A DNA stretch of 64,000 nucleotides. Source: Prevotella sp. GTDB lineage: Bacteria > Bacteroidota > Bacteroidia > Bacteroidales > Bacteroidaceae. Where the stretch lies: positions 1-64,000 of the forward strand of contig JAFSKJ010000082.1 in the NCBI GenBank assembly GCA_017449025.1, written 5' to 3'. The notes under the pieces were generated by a model. It searched no databases. It saw only the letters and a list, made by a program, of their open reading frames with translations, and was not told where the DNA came from. Below are positions 51,755 through 62,991 of the stretch, piece after piece. Every line of letters begins with the position of its first letter. The first letter of the stretch is position 1. Both the position numbers and the translations under genes were made by a program.

Positions 51755-53503
51755 ATGGAAAACAATGCACAGCTCATTGCCCAGTGCGAGGCACGGGCAA
51801 AACAGTGGCTTTCTCCGGCCTTTGACGAGGAGACACGTAACCAGGTACAGGCAATGCTCGACTCAGAGGACAAGACGGCTCTTATCGATGCCTTCTACCA
51901 GAACCTGGAGTTCGGTACAGGCGGTTTGAGAGGAATCATGGGTGCGGGCACCAATAGGATGAACAAGTACATCGTTGGTATGGCCACACAGGGTTTTGCC
52001 AACTACATTCTCAAGGCTTTCCCCGGTCGCACCGACCTCAGCGTGGTGGTAGGCCATGACAACCGCAACAACGGCCGCATGTTCGCCGAGTCGGTAGCCG
52101 CCATTTTCTCTGCCAACGGCATCAAGGCTTACCTCTTCGAGAGCCTTCGCCCAACGCCGGAAATCTCGTTTGCCATCCGCCAGCTTGGCGCCCAGGCAGG
52201 CGTAAACGTTACAGCCAGCCACAATCCCCGCGAATACAACGGCTACAAGGCATACTGGGATGACGGCGCACAGGTGCTCTCCCCGCACGACAAGGGCATT
52301 ATAGAGGAGGTGAACAAGGTGCAGATAGAGGATGTGAAGTTCGAACCCAACTACGACCTCATCGAGATTATTGGCGGCGAGATGGACTGGGACTACCTGC
52401 AAGCCGTACGCGAGGCAATGGTCGACCAGGATGTGATACTTCGCCAGAAAGACCTGAACATAGTCTATTCGCCCATGCACGGCACTGGTCGAGTCATCAT
52501 TCCCGAGGCACTGCGCTCATGGGGCTTCCAGAACATACACGTGGTGCGCGAGCAGATGGTCATCGACGGCAACTTCCCGACGGTGGTGTCTCCCAACCCG
52601 GAGAATGCCGAGGCTATGACGCTTGGCATGAAGCTTGGCACTAAGATCAACGCCGACCTCGTGATTGCGTCCGACCCTGATGCCGACCGCCTTGCCATAG
52701 TATGCCGCAACAACAAGGGCGAATGGGAGATTCTCAACGGCAACCAGACGGCAATGATGTTCTCGTGGTACATCATTACCAACAAGAAGAAGCTCGGACA
52801 GCTCAAGGGCAATGAGTTCATGGTGAAGACCATTGTCACCTCTGAGATGATTGCCGCCATTGCCAAGAAGAACGGCGTGGAGATGTTTGACGAGTACACG
52901 GGCTTCAAGTGGATTGCCTACCGCATACGCGTCAACGAGGGCAAGAAGAAGTATATAGGCGGTGGAGAGGAGTCGTTCGGATTCCTGCCGTTCGACAAGG
53001 TGCGCGACAAGGACTCACCCGCTTCCATCTGCCTCATCTGCGAGATTGCCGCATGGGCAAAGGACAACGGCATGACGCTCTACGACCTGCTTATGAACAT
53101 CTATTCCGAGTACGGATTCTCCAAGGAGACCACCATCAACGTGGTGAAGCCCGGTAAGAGCGGCGCCGACGAGATAAAGCAGATGATGACCGACTTCCGC
53201 GCCAATCCTCCGAAGGAGCTGGGAGGCTCCAAGATATGCCTCTGGAAGGACTACCAGAGCCTTGAAGCCACCAAGGCCGACGGCACTGTAGAGAAGCTCG
53301 ACATGCCGGCAACGGCCAATGTGCTGCAGTGGTTCACCGAGGATGGCATCAAGATCAGCGTGCGCCCATCAGGCACCGAGCCTAAAATAAAGTTCTACAC
53401 AGAGATCAAGGACAACAGCTTCAAGGGCGCCGACAGCTATGAGCGCTGCACAAAAGCTGCCGAGGAGAAGATAGAAGCCATCAAGAAGAGCCTGAACCTT
53501 TAA
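51755..53503 (+). CDS. Phosphoglucomutase/phosphomannomutase family protein
   Basis: A 582-residue alpha-D-phosphohexomutase. The phosphoserine loop is TASHNPREYNG, the metal loop DPDADRLAI, the sugar-binding loop GGGEESFGF and the phosphate-binding loop RPSGTEPKIKFY. It interconverts hexose 1- and 6-phosphates, glucose most likely from its length and motif spacing. hppA follows after 21 bp. Confidence 0.94.
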   Translation: MENNAQLIAQCEARAKQWLSPAFDEETRNQVQAMLDSEDKTALIDAFYQNLEFGTGGLRGIMGAGTNRMNKYIVGMATQGFANYILKAFPGRTDLSVVVGHDNRNNGRMFAESVAAIFSANGIKAYLFESLRPTPEISFAIRQLGAQAGVNVTASHNPREYNGYKAYWDDGAQVLSPHDKGIIEEVNKVQIEDVKFEPNYDLIEIIGGEMDWDYLQAVREAMVDQDVILRQKDLNIVYSPMHGTGRVIIPEALRSWGFQNIHVVREQMVIDGNFPTVVSPNPENAEAMTLGMKLGTKINADLVIASDPDADRLAIVCRNNKGEWEILNGNQTAMMFSWYIITNKKKLGQLKGNEFMVKTIVTSEMIAAIAKKNGVEMFDEYTGFKWIAYRIRVNEGKKKYIGGGEESFGFLPFDKVRDKDSPASICLICEIAAWAKDNGMTLYDLLMNIYSEYGFSKETTINVVKPGKSGADEIKQMMTDFRANPPKELGGSKICLWKDYQSLEATKADGTVEKLDMPATANVLQWFTEDGIKISVRPSGTEPKIKFYTEIKDNSFKGADSYERCTKAAEEKIEAIKKSLNL

Positions 53504-53524
53504 TTACCTATAATAACCGACACA

Positions 53525-55729
<2,205 letters not shown>

Positions 55730-55753
55730 CGCATGTGAGCCTAATGCCTAATT

Positions 55754-55789
55754 GAGGCTGTAGCCACCGGTGGCTACAGCCTCAATTTC
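55754..55789. terminator. Terminator after hppA
   Basis: gaggctgtagccacc is followed at once by its perfect inverse ggtggctacagcctc (15-bp arms, no spacer), then aatttct. The symmetry makes it active in either direction. Confidence 0.85.
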
Positions 55790-55907
55790 TATGTCGGGGG
55801 CAGGAACAGTCCTCGCTGGAGGGGTCTGCGCCCAAAAGAAAGATAATTATGTTTCTTTAACAGCAACAGATGTAATCATTTTGAAATGTCGTTGTCTATT
55901 AAGTAGA

Positions 55908-56453
55908 ATGAGCGAGATAGTCAACATAGAAGAACGTCAGCGCATCAAGCGGATTCTCGACGGCAAACGCGAGGAGTACGCCTGGTTTGTGAAGACCTAT
56001 TCACAGCAGGTGCTCAACTTCACCAGCCGGATGGTGCCCAATGCTGAAGATGCCAAGGAAGTGGCGCAGGATGCCTTTGTCAAGGCCTTCCGCTCGTTGG
56101 GCAGCTTCAATTTCCAGTCGTCGTTCTGCACATGGGTCTGCCGCATTGCCTACCACAAGTCGCTGAACTGCCTGAAACACCAGCCGCCTCACTATGTCGA
56201 CATCGACAACCTGCCGGCGATTACAGACGAGGAACTGTCTACTGGACGCGAGGAACGCATTGCGATGATGGAAGCGGCCGTAGAAGACCTGCCGCCTGAC
56301 GAACGGATGCTGATACACCTCTATTATTATGAAGACCGACCGCTGCGGGACATAGCCTACATCGTGGACGCGGAGCCGAATGTGCTGGCTACCAGACTCC
56401 ACAGAATCAGAAAGAAACTGTTACTGGCGATTAAACGGAAAGAAGATGAATGA
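55908..56453 (+). CDS. ECF-type RNA polymerase sigma factor
   Basis: A 181-residue sigma-70 family factor starting MSEIVNIEERQRIKR; the longer frame would start inside the hppA terminator. Region 2 (AKEVAQDAFVKAFRSLGSFN ... FCTWVCRIAYHK) and region 4 (LPPDERMLIHLYYYEDRPL) are clear, with no extra domains. It overlaps the next gene, a putative anti-sigma factor, by 8 bp, the usual sigma/anti-sigma layout. Confidence 0.93.
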   Translation: MSEIVNIEERQRIKRILDGKREEYAWFVKTYSQQVLNFTSRMVPNAEDAKEVAQDAFVKAFRSLGSFNFQSSFCTWVCRIAYHKSLNCLKHQPPHYVDIDNLPAITDEELSTGREERIAMMEAAVEDLPPDERMLIHLYYYEDRPLRDIAYIVDAEPNVLATRLHRIRKKLLLAIKRKEDE

Positions 56454-57048
56454 ACTGAAAGATACTGACATACGTGAAGCCCTGAAACGCAGGGAAGCAC
56501 GGCGAACAAAGACGGAAGTGCCTGCTGACTTCTGCGACAACGTGATGCAGGAGATAACTTCCAAGGCTGCTGCACACAGAGCAAGGTATGCCTACATCGC
56601 CATCCTTGCCGCTGCCGCCTGCATAGCCTTTGCCGTAATCCTGACTTGGCCGAAGGAGGATGAGCAAAAGTCCGTTGGGAGCGAACTTTTAGTCAGTGAT
56701 GAGAAAACTCCAAGTCCGTCGCCTACGGACAAGCAAGACACAGCAAGTCGGGTGCTGCCAGTTAAAGTGGCAATGCGTCAAGCCAAAAGAGCAGGCATAA
56801 AGTTAGTGGAAAAGCAAAACGCTGCCACAGCGACAGACAGCCTCGACTATTATATTAATAAGATAGAACGCGAACTGGCCCAGGTGGATGACAGCCTCTA
56901 TATTGAGCGCATTCATAAGGTGATGCACGCCGACGAACGACTGCAGCGTATCGTCAACAGCTACATCGTGAATGAATTGCATAAAGATGTCAAGTCCAAC
57001 GAGGCTAATAATATTAATAATGTAAAAACTGATGAAGATGAAGAATAG
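56446..57048 (+). CDS. Putative membrane anti-sigma factor
   Basis: A 200-residue protein starting MNELKDTDIREALKRR. The N-terminal cytoplasmic segment (about 1-45, VPADFCDNVMQEI) is followed by one membrane helix (AYIAILAAAACIAFAVILTW) and a periplasmic part. There is no recognisable zinc-type ZAS motif (H-X3-C-X2-C). The role is inferred from the 8-bp overlap with the sigma gene. It also overlaps the next ORF by 17 bp. Confidence 0.75.
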   Translation: MNELKDTDIREALKRREARRTKTEVPADFCDNVMQEITSKAAAHRARYAYIAILAAAACIAFAVILTWPKEDEQKSVGSELLVSDEKTPSPSPTDKQDTASRVLPVKVAMRQAKRAGIKLVEKQNAATATDSLDYYINKIERELAQVDDSLYIERIHKVMHADERLQRIVNSYIVNELHKDVKSNEANNINNVKTDEDEE

Positions 57049-59008
57049 AAACATTTTGATGGCAGTATGCCTGATGTGGGCAATGTCAATAAGTGCCCAG
57101 GTGAGCGACGCAGCCCGTCGTGTCCAAGAAGCGTTGCAGGCATTCGTGGCCTCTGGTGAGTACAACGTCACTAAGGGAGCCGTGATTGACAGAGACGAGA
57201 CCACTGGCAGCAAGACAACGCTGTACAGTTTCAGCCAGGTGTTCGGCATTGAGAACAGCAACGATGCAGCCATCCTGTTCCCCAACCTGAAGGCACTGGA
57301 GGCGACGCTCCGCAGTGAGGCCATCTACGCCAAGGAGGTGATTATCCACGACCCTGGAGAAAGTGCGCCACTCTTGGCTGGTTTACAATATGCATACGGG
57401 AGTAATCACGGGGGAATCACCCGCCAGATAACGTTCGGCAAGCAACAGAACATCCGTCTGCTGTCATTCGAAGAGCCTGACGGTTTCCGCTATGCCGTCA
57501 TCCTGGTGTGGGAACAGCAAATCAAGTTTGACGAAAAGATTGGAAATGTCTGGATGATGAACGGCACCATCAATGAGTTTTATGGTAAGAAGCTTGAAGA
57601 CACTCCCCTCTTCCAACCTTATGACAAACAACTGAGAGGAGAATTGACCATTGGACCAGCCATAGACCCCACCGCCCCACAGACTTACGACGAACTGCTG
57701 GCCAAGGTCAGGCAGACCTGTAAAATCTATGACCGCGAGACGTCGGGCGGAAAGACGGCTGCAGTCGTGATACTCCACAAGATGTGCGACGGCTATCCCC
57801 ACAAGCTGACCCGTGAGCAGTACAACACGCTCATCGGCATCCTAAGCCCCTACGCCGAGACGGCTGCAGGACAGAAACACAAGGAAATGTTTGGCTACAC
57901 CTGCTACACGCTATACCAAAAGAGCGAGCACTACACAGCGGACGGCAGTAAGCCACAGCGTCGCCCGGCCATGATAACCTCTTCCACCATCTCCACGACG
58001 CAGCTGCGGAAGGCCGTCTCATACAACGGGCTGATTACCAACGGTTCTGAAGACCTGCAACTGGTGGACTGTCAGATTAGCGGCATAGCCCCAGCCGATG
58101 CCGACAGTATTAGCGTCCGCCGCAGCGTGTCCTCTTTCGAGGAGCTTGGCCGCTTCCCCGTCCACAACGGCCGCTTCTCATTTACCTGCCGATTGCCGAA
58201 GGACGAGGTGTGCGGCCTGACCACGGGAAACCGCTATTTCACGTATTTCTGGGCAGACGGTCAGCCCATCGACGCAGACTTGGTAAAGAGCACCGTCAAG
58301 AGTCAGAAGGCTTCGCAACAGCGCAACAACTTCCTGAACGACACGGAGGCAGAACGGTTGCGCATGCTGAAGATAGAGAATCGCGCCGAACTGGATGCCG
58401 CCATCGCCAAGCAGCGTGAGCGTTATCGTCAGGTCATCTTCCAAGGCAACGACGACCTACTGAGAGCCTACGCCCTCTACAAGGCATATACCGAACTGAC
58501 CTACGACGAACTGAAGCCCTTCGTCAGCGACAAGTTCCGCTATGCCAACCACCTGCTGATGGTTCCCGTCAAGGAGTATGTGACAGGACTGGAGAAGCGC
58601 CGCCCAGGGAAGCATTATGAAGACATGCTCGTTGCAGACACGCTGGGCAACTATCACCAGTTGAAAGAGTACATTGGAAAGGGATATGTTGTGCTGCACT
58701 TCTGGGAAAGCTGGAATCGCGACGAGCTCGACATCCTGCCCCAGCTGCGCACACTCTACGACCAGTATCAGCGACGAGGCCTGCAAATACTCAGCCTTGC
58801 CACAGACGGCAATTATAAAAAGCAGTGGAAAGACCGACTGATAGAAGAGAACCTGCCCTGGCCGCAACTGGCCACCAAAGCGGCCAAGAATCTATACGGC
58901 ATCCTCTCATGGCCCGAAACCGTTGTCATCGGCCCTGACGGCACCATCGTTGCCAGTCCCTCAACCGTGCAGGAGTTGGAGGCAGAACTGAAAAAGATTT
59001 ATCAATAA
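57032..59008 (+). CDS. Secreted thioredoxin-fold protein without CXXC, co-operonic with ECF sigma
   Basis: A 658-residue protein with signal peptide ending SISAQ. Residues about 20-330 are of unknown family. A DUF4369-like beta domain follows (about 335-420, CQISGIAPADADSI). The C-terminal ~145 residues are a TlpA/AhpC-like thioredoxin fold (YVVLHFWESWNRDELDILPQ ... WPETVVIGPDGTIVAS). The usual W-C-X-X-C is replaced by W-N-R-D, so it is not a redox-active disulfide. It is probably a periplasmic sensor or structural protein whose state is linked to the sigma/anti-sigma pair (inference). Confidence 0.8.
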   Translation: MKMKNRNILMAVCLMWAMSISAQVSDAARRVQEALQAFVASGEYNVTKGAVIDRDETTGSKTTLYSFSQVFGIENSNDAAILFPNLKALEATLRSEAIYAKEVIIHDPGESAPLLAGLQYAYGSNHGGITRQITFGKQQNIRLLSFEEPDGFRYAVILVWEQQIKFDEKIGNVWMMNGTINEFYGKKLEDTPLFQPYDKQLRGELTIGPAIDPTAPQTYDELLAKVRQTCKIYDRETSGGKTAAVVILHKMCDGYPHKLTREQYNTLIGILSPYAETAAGQKHKEMFGYTCYTLYQKSEHYTADGSKPQRRPAMITSSTISTTQLRKAVSYNGLITNGSEDLQLVDCQISGIAPADADSISVRRSVSSFEELGRFPVHNGRFSFTCRLPKDEVCGLTTGNRYFTYFWADGQPIDADLVKSTVKSQKASQQRNNFLNDTEAERLRMLKIENRAELDAAIAKQRERYRQVIFQGNDDLLRAYALYKAYTELTYDELKPFVSDKFRYANHLLMVPVKEYVTGLEKRRPGKHYEDMLVADTLGNYHQLKEYIGKGYVVLHFWESWNRDELDILPQLRTLYDQYQRRGLQILSLATDGNYKKQWKDRLIEENLPWPQLATKAAKNLYGILSWPETVVIGPDGTIVASPSTVQELEAELKKIYQ

Positions 59009-59049
59009 AGGTTGATAGAGATTCGAAACCAGTCATTTTATAAATTGAA

Positions 59050-59147
59050 GTGTCTAAAAATCATACGCTAAGGTGTCTAATTATTAGACAATCTGCATCC
59101 GCTGGGACCGAAAGCCTTGGCGGATTCGTTTTATTGGCGTAACTTTG
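59050..59147 (+). promoter_or_regulatory. Regulated promoter of the FtsX permease: GTCTAA palindrome plus TTGG-19-TAACTTTG
   Basis: GTCTAA-TTA-TTAGAC (59075-59089) is preceded by a half site gtctaaaaa (59052). A -33 TTGG (59117-59120) and the -7 TAACTTTG (59140-59147) are 19 bp apart. Nearly the same sequence precedes the second permease at 62869-62965, with identical palindrome-to-promoter spacing (51 bp from palindrome end to -7 start). It is a likely activator-binding site. Confidence 0.8.
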
Positions 59148-59169
59148 CAAACAAAAAAAGGATTAAAAT

Positions 59170-61548
59170 ATGAAGACAATCATCAGAAACTTCGCATCGA
59201 TTTTCAGAAAGTTTGCTGTGGCGAACGTGTTGAACCTGCTGGGCCTGAGCCTGGCCTTTGCCTCGTTCTTCCTCATTATGACGCAGGTACACTACGACCT
59301 GGGCTACAACAAGAGCTTTACGGAGCACGAGAACCTGTTCCGACTGACCGTGAAGTTAGGGGCAGGTTACGAAGACTATGGCAGTACGCTTCCCCGTCCG
59401 CTTGTAGAACACTTGGCGGCATCGTCGCCTCACGTTACAGGCCATACCGTCATGCAGGGATGGACGAACTTCGACCAGTATGTCGTGGGTGAACAAGAGT
59501 ACTCGCTAAACTTGGTCTATGGCATCCATGATTTCCTCAGCGCGTTTAAGCCGACTGTCATTGGCGGTGACCTGAAGGGGTTAAACCAACTGGCTAATAT
59601 CGTGCTGCCGCGTTCTGAGGCGATGCGCATATTCGGTACTGCCGATGCGGTGGGCAAGAGCATGAAATACAAATGGGACGATGGCTGGCTTTTCAATGTG
59701 TGTGCAGTGATAGAGGACTATCCCGAAAACAACTTCCTGCATGGCGCGTGTTTTATAGGTATCGACAGCAACGAGGACAATTACAACAACTGGAACTACG
59801 ATGCCTATATACGAGTGGATGATGTCAGGAACCTGTCGGCTGTGCAGAAGACCATGCGTCAGGCTGCCGTTGAACTCTTCAAGGAAAAGTTCGGCCAGAC
59901 AACTAAAGAAGAGGAAGAAGCCCTGCAAGTAATGTTTACCAATGTGGCTGATGCGCATTTCGCCAAAGACCTGAATAAGGCCGCCCCAAGCGAGAACTCT
60001 GTCTATCTGCTCATCTGCTTCTCGTTGCTGATAGTGGTGATAGCTGCCGTGAACTTCATGAACTTCACTTTGGCAGAGACCCCTATGCGCATCCGCAGCA
60101 TCAATACGCAGAAAGTCTTGGGCGCTACGACGGCAAAACTGCGAGGCAGCCTGATGGCGGAGGCAGTGCTGATCAGTCTGATTGCCTTCCTGGTGGCATT
60201 GGGAATCGTCTATGTGGCTCACGACTTGGGCATGCAGCAGTTGGTGCAGGGCAGCATCCTGTTGCAGGACCATCTGCCGCTGATTGGCCTCACCCTGCTG
60301 CTGAGTATCGTGGTGGGCTTGATGGCGGGCGCCTATCCGTCTTACTACGTCACCTCCTTCCCGCCAGCCTTGGTGCTGAAAGGCTCCTTCGGGCTTTCTC
60401 CCAAAGGCCGTGTGTTGCGCACCGTCTTGATTTGCCTGCAATTCGTTGGCTCCTTCATACTGGTCATTGGCGTGGGCATCATGTATCAGCAGAGCTATCT
60501 CATCTATCACACCGACTACGGCTTCGACAAGGACGAGGTGCTGGTAGTGGGAACGGCTCCAGACACACGCGACAATGCCGATGCCATCGACACTGAGTTG
60601 CGAAAGATTCCAGGCATTGAGGGAGCCAGTCTGACCCAGAGCATTCCGGGTAGTAGCGATCGCTATATGACGTGGGGCAGGGGCAATGGCGACAAACACA
60701 TGAACTTTACCTGCTTCTTCGTGGACTGGCGGTTCCTTGACATTATGGGCATTGACATTGTAGAGGGTCGCAACTTCCGTAAGGACGACGGCGATGTGTA
60801 TATCTTCAGCGAGTCGGCAAAGAAGCAATATCCTTGGCTCACTGTTGACCAGCCCATCAACGATGGCGATTTCCCCGTGGTTGGCTTCTGCAAGGATATC
60901 AAGTACTCTACGTTGCGAGTGGATGACAGCCAGCAGCCTATTGCGTTCTTAGTCCCCAGTCCGAATGGCGGATATTGGAATAATGGCTCTTGGCGCAACC
61001 ACTTGATGGTGCGCGTAGCTAAGGGAGTGGATAAACGAGAAGCCAAACAGAAAGTGTTGGATACCGTACTAAAATACGAGCATGACAACGAACTTGGCAT
61101 AGACAACGGCGGCCTGCGCTATATGGACGAGGTGCTGGAGCAATCCTACCAGCAGGAAAGCCTCTTCACCAAGCAGATACTGCTGTTCTCGCTGCTGGCC
61201 ATCCTCATCAGCATGATAGGTGTGTTTGGCATGACCATGTTCGAGAGCGAGTACCGCCGCAAGGAGATTGGCATCCGCAAGGTGTTCGGCAGTTCCACGA
61301 AGGAGATACTGACCATGTTCAACCGTCGCTACCTGTATATCCTGCTGGCCTGCTTCGTGGTGGCGGCTCCTGTAGGCTACCTGCTGGGCGTGCACTGGCT
61401 CGAAGGCTTCGCCGTCCGCACCTCCGTATCGCCCTTGCTCTTCTTGGTGTCCTTCCTGCTCATCACCCTGATTACCATGCTGACGGTGACCTACCAAAGC
61501 TGGAAGAACGCTAACGAGAATCCCGTCAACAGCATTAAGAACGAATAG
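59170..61548 (+). CDS. MacB/FtsX-type ABC transporter permease
   Basis: A 792-residue inner-membrane permease with two halves: helix near 17-40 plus a periplasmic core (about 45-275), three helices (about 280-395), then helix near 425 (LICLQFVGSFILVIGVGIMY), a second periplasmic core and three C-terminal helices. EYRRKEIGIRKVFGSSTKEI is the FtsX coupling motif. No ATP-binding subunit is adjacent; it must be encoded elsewhere. Family members are mechanotransmission exporters or antimicrobial-peptide resistance factors. It carries the GTCTAA-type promoter upstream. Confidence 0.92.
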   Translation: MKTIIRNFASIFRKFAVANVLNLLGLSLAFASFFLIMTQVHYDLGYNKSFTEHENLFRLTVKLGAGYEDYGSTLPRPLVEHLAASSPHVTGHTVMQGWTNFDQYVVGEQEYSLNLVYGIHDFLSAFKPTVIGGDLKGLNQLANIVLPRSEAMRIFGTADAVGKSMKYKWDDGWLFNVCAVIEDYPENNFLHGACFIGIDSNEDNYNNWNYDAYIRVDDVRNLSAVQKTMRQAAVELFKEKFGQTTKEEEEALQVMFTNVADAHFAKDLNKAAPSENSVYLLICFSLLIVVIAAVNFMNFTLAETPMRIRSINTQKVLGATTAKLRGSLMAEAVLISLIAFLVALGIVYVAHDLGMQQLVQGSILLQDHLPLIGLTLLLSIVVGLMAGAYPSYYVTSFPPALVLKGSFGLSPKGRVLRTVLICLQFVGSFILVIGVGIMYQQSYLIYHTDYGFDKDEVLVVGTAPDTRDNADAIDTELRKIPGIEGASLTQSIPGSSDRYMTWGRGNGDKHMNFTCFFVDWRFLDIMGIDIVEGRNFRKDDGDVYIFSESAKKQYPWLTVDQPINDGDFPVVGFCKDIKYSTLRVDDSQQPIAFLVPSPNGGYWNNGSWRNHLMVRVAKGVDKREAKQKVLDTVLKYEHDNELGIDNGGLRYMDEVLEQSYQQESLFTKQILLFSLLAILISMIGVFGMTMFESEYRRKEIGIRKVFGSSTKEILTMFNRRYLYILLACFVVAAPVGYLLGVHWLEGFAVRTSVSPLLFLVSFLLITLITMLTVTYQSWKNANENPVNSIKNE

Positions 61549-61561
61549 AGCAGCGAATACC

Positions 61562-61605
61562 TTTCGGGCGAAATCTACTTCTTTTTGGTTAGATTTCGCC
61601 CGAAA
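61562..61605. terminator. Terminator after the FtsX permease
   Basis: tttcgggcgaaatcta and its perfect inverse tagatttcgcccgaaa (16-bp stem) flank a 12-nt T-rich loop, followed by tattttgttg. Confidence 0.88.
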
Positions 61606-61676
61606 TATTTTGTTGTTAGCGGAAAAGTTCGTACCTTTAGCCAAATTTTCAGTTGAATTGCAAATCTGTCCAATCT

Positions 61677-62864
61677 ATGAGCAACAAACTTATAAACAGA
61701 ACGTTCGCATCGTCTTTTTCTGACGTATTCAGTGTTTTGCCCGTCATTACACTGACATGACCGCGTCAGTCAGGCAAGACCACACTATGCCGTGAGCAGT
61801 TCCAAGACCTGCCTTACGTCAGTCTTGAGGATGCCGACACGCTGGCAGAGGTACAAGCCGACCCCAAGGCTTTCTTCAACCGTTATCCCAAGGGTGTCAT
61901 CATTGACGAGGCCCATCACTTTCCCACCATATTCTCATATATACAGGTGATAGTTGACGAGGACCGCTTCCAGGGCACTGACCAGCACCACTATATTGTT
62001 ACGGGCAGCAGTAACTTTGCGCTGATGGAGAAGATTACACAGTAGATGGCCGGACGCACCGCCGTCTATTCGCTCCTTCCCCTTAGCACGGGCGAGATAA
62101 TGAGCCGCCAACCGGAGGCCACCACGTCGAAGATGCTGCTCTACGGCGGCTTCCCCGCAGTGTGGATGGCCGACGGCGAGGCAGCACGACAACAGCTGAT
62201 GGCCGGCTACTACACCACATACATAGAGCGTGACGTGCGCACACTCATCAACGTGAAAGACCTGCAAGCCTTTCAGATGTTCATCCGCCTATGCGCCAGC
62301 CGTGTAGGACAGGAGTTCAATGCCTCGGCGGTGTCCAACGAGGTGGGCGTTGCCGTGAATACCATTCGCAGTTGGCTCAGCATCCTTGCCGCCTCCTACG
62401 TGGTCTATCTGCTGCATCCCTACTACACCAATATCGGCAAGCGGCTGACGAAGACGCCGAAGCTCTACTTCTACGACACGGGCATGGCAGCCTTCCTCTT
62501 GGGCATCACCACTGAGCAGCAGATGGACGTACATCCGCTGCGTGGTCCGCTGTTCGAGAACATGGTCATCAACGACATGATGAAGTCGGCCCTGAATCGT
62601 GGTGACAACATGCAGCAGTTGTTCTTCTACCGCGACAAGAGCCAGCGCGAGGTTGATGTGCTGCGCATTCTGCCGCCCAACTTGGTAGAGGCATACGAGA
62701 TAAAGTCGGCCCAGACTTGGAACAGCGACTTCTTTGCCAACCTGAACTACCTGCGCCCCCTGTTGAAGGAGCGGATGCTGAAGACGATGGTGATATACGA
62801 CGGTCAGCAGGAGAACCCGCAGACAGACAACGGCATCGTCAACTTCCGCCACTTACAATCGTAG
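61677..62864 (+). pseudogene. AAA ATPase/DUF4143 protein, interrupted by two in-frame stop codons
   Basis: The frame starting at ATG 61677 encodes a complete AAA_14/DUF4143-type protein except for TGA at 61758-61760 and TAG at 62043-62045. The first stop replaces the expected first Gly of the Walker A motif (LT-stop-PRQSGKTT). The Walker B GVIIDEAHH and the sensor VTGSSNFALMEKITQ follow in the same frame, then after the second stop MAGRTAVYSLLPLS and the DUF4143 part (62046-62864; VGVAVNTIRSWLSILAASY, LFENMVINDMMKS). No frameshift is needed. It is most likely a decaying gene; sequencing error or recoding are alternatives. Confidence 0.88.
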
Positions 62865-62868
62865 ATAC

Positions 62869-62965
62869 TGTCTAAAATTCATACGCCAAACTGTCTAATT
62901 TTTAGACAATCTGCATCCGCCGGGGCCGAAAGCCTTGGCGGATTCGTCTTGTTGGCGTAACTTTG
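62869..62965 (+). promoter_or_regulatory. Regulated promoter copy before the decayed permease
   Basis: GTCTAA-TTT-TTAGAC (62893-62907), half site gtctaaaa (62870), TTGG (62935-62938) and TAACTTTG (62958-62965) repeat the arrangement at 59050-59147 almost base for base. Confidence 0.8.
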
Positions 62966-62991
62966 CAGCAGCAAAAGAAAAACGTACGAGT

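Noticed and set aside
55770-55907. N-terminal extension of the sigma factor
   Set aside because: The extended frame begins inside the hppA terminator palindrome and adds residues unlike sigma region 1; the ATG at 55908 gives a normal ECF start.
59117-59150. Possible sigma-54 promoter (TTGGC ... TTTGCA) before the permease
   Set aside because: GG and GC are separated by 9 bp rather than the required 10, and the same bases fit the primary TTGG-19-TAACTTTG promoter better.
62046-62864. Stand-alone 272-codon DUF4143 gene
   Set aside because: The ATP-binding half lies directly upstream in the same frame behind a single TAG, so this is the 3' part of a broken gene rather than an independent gene.
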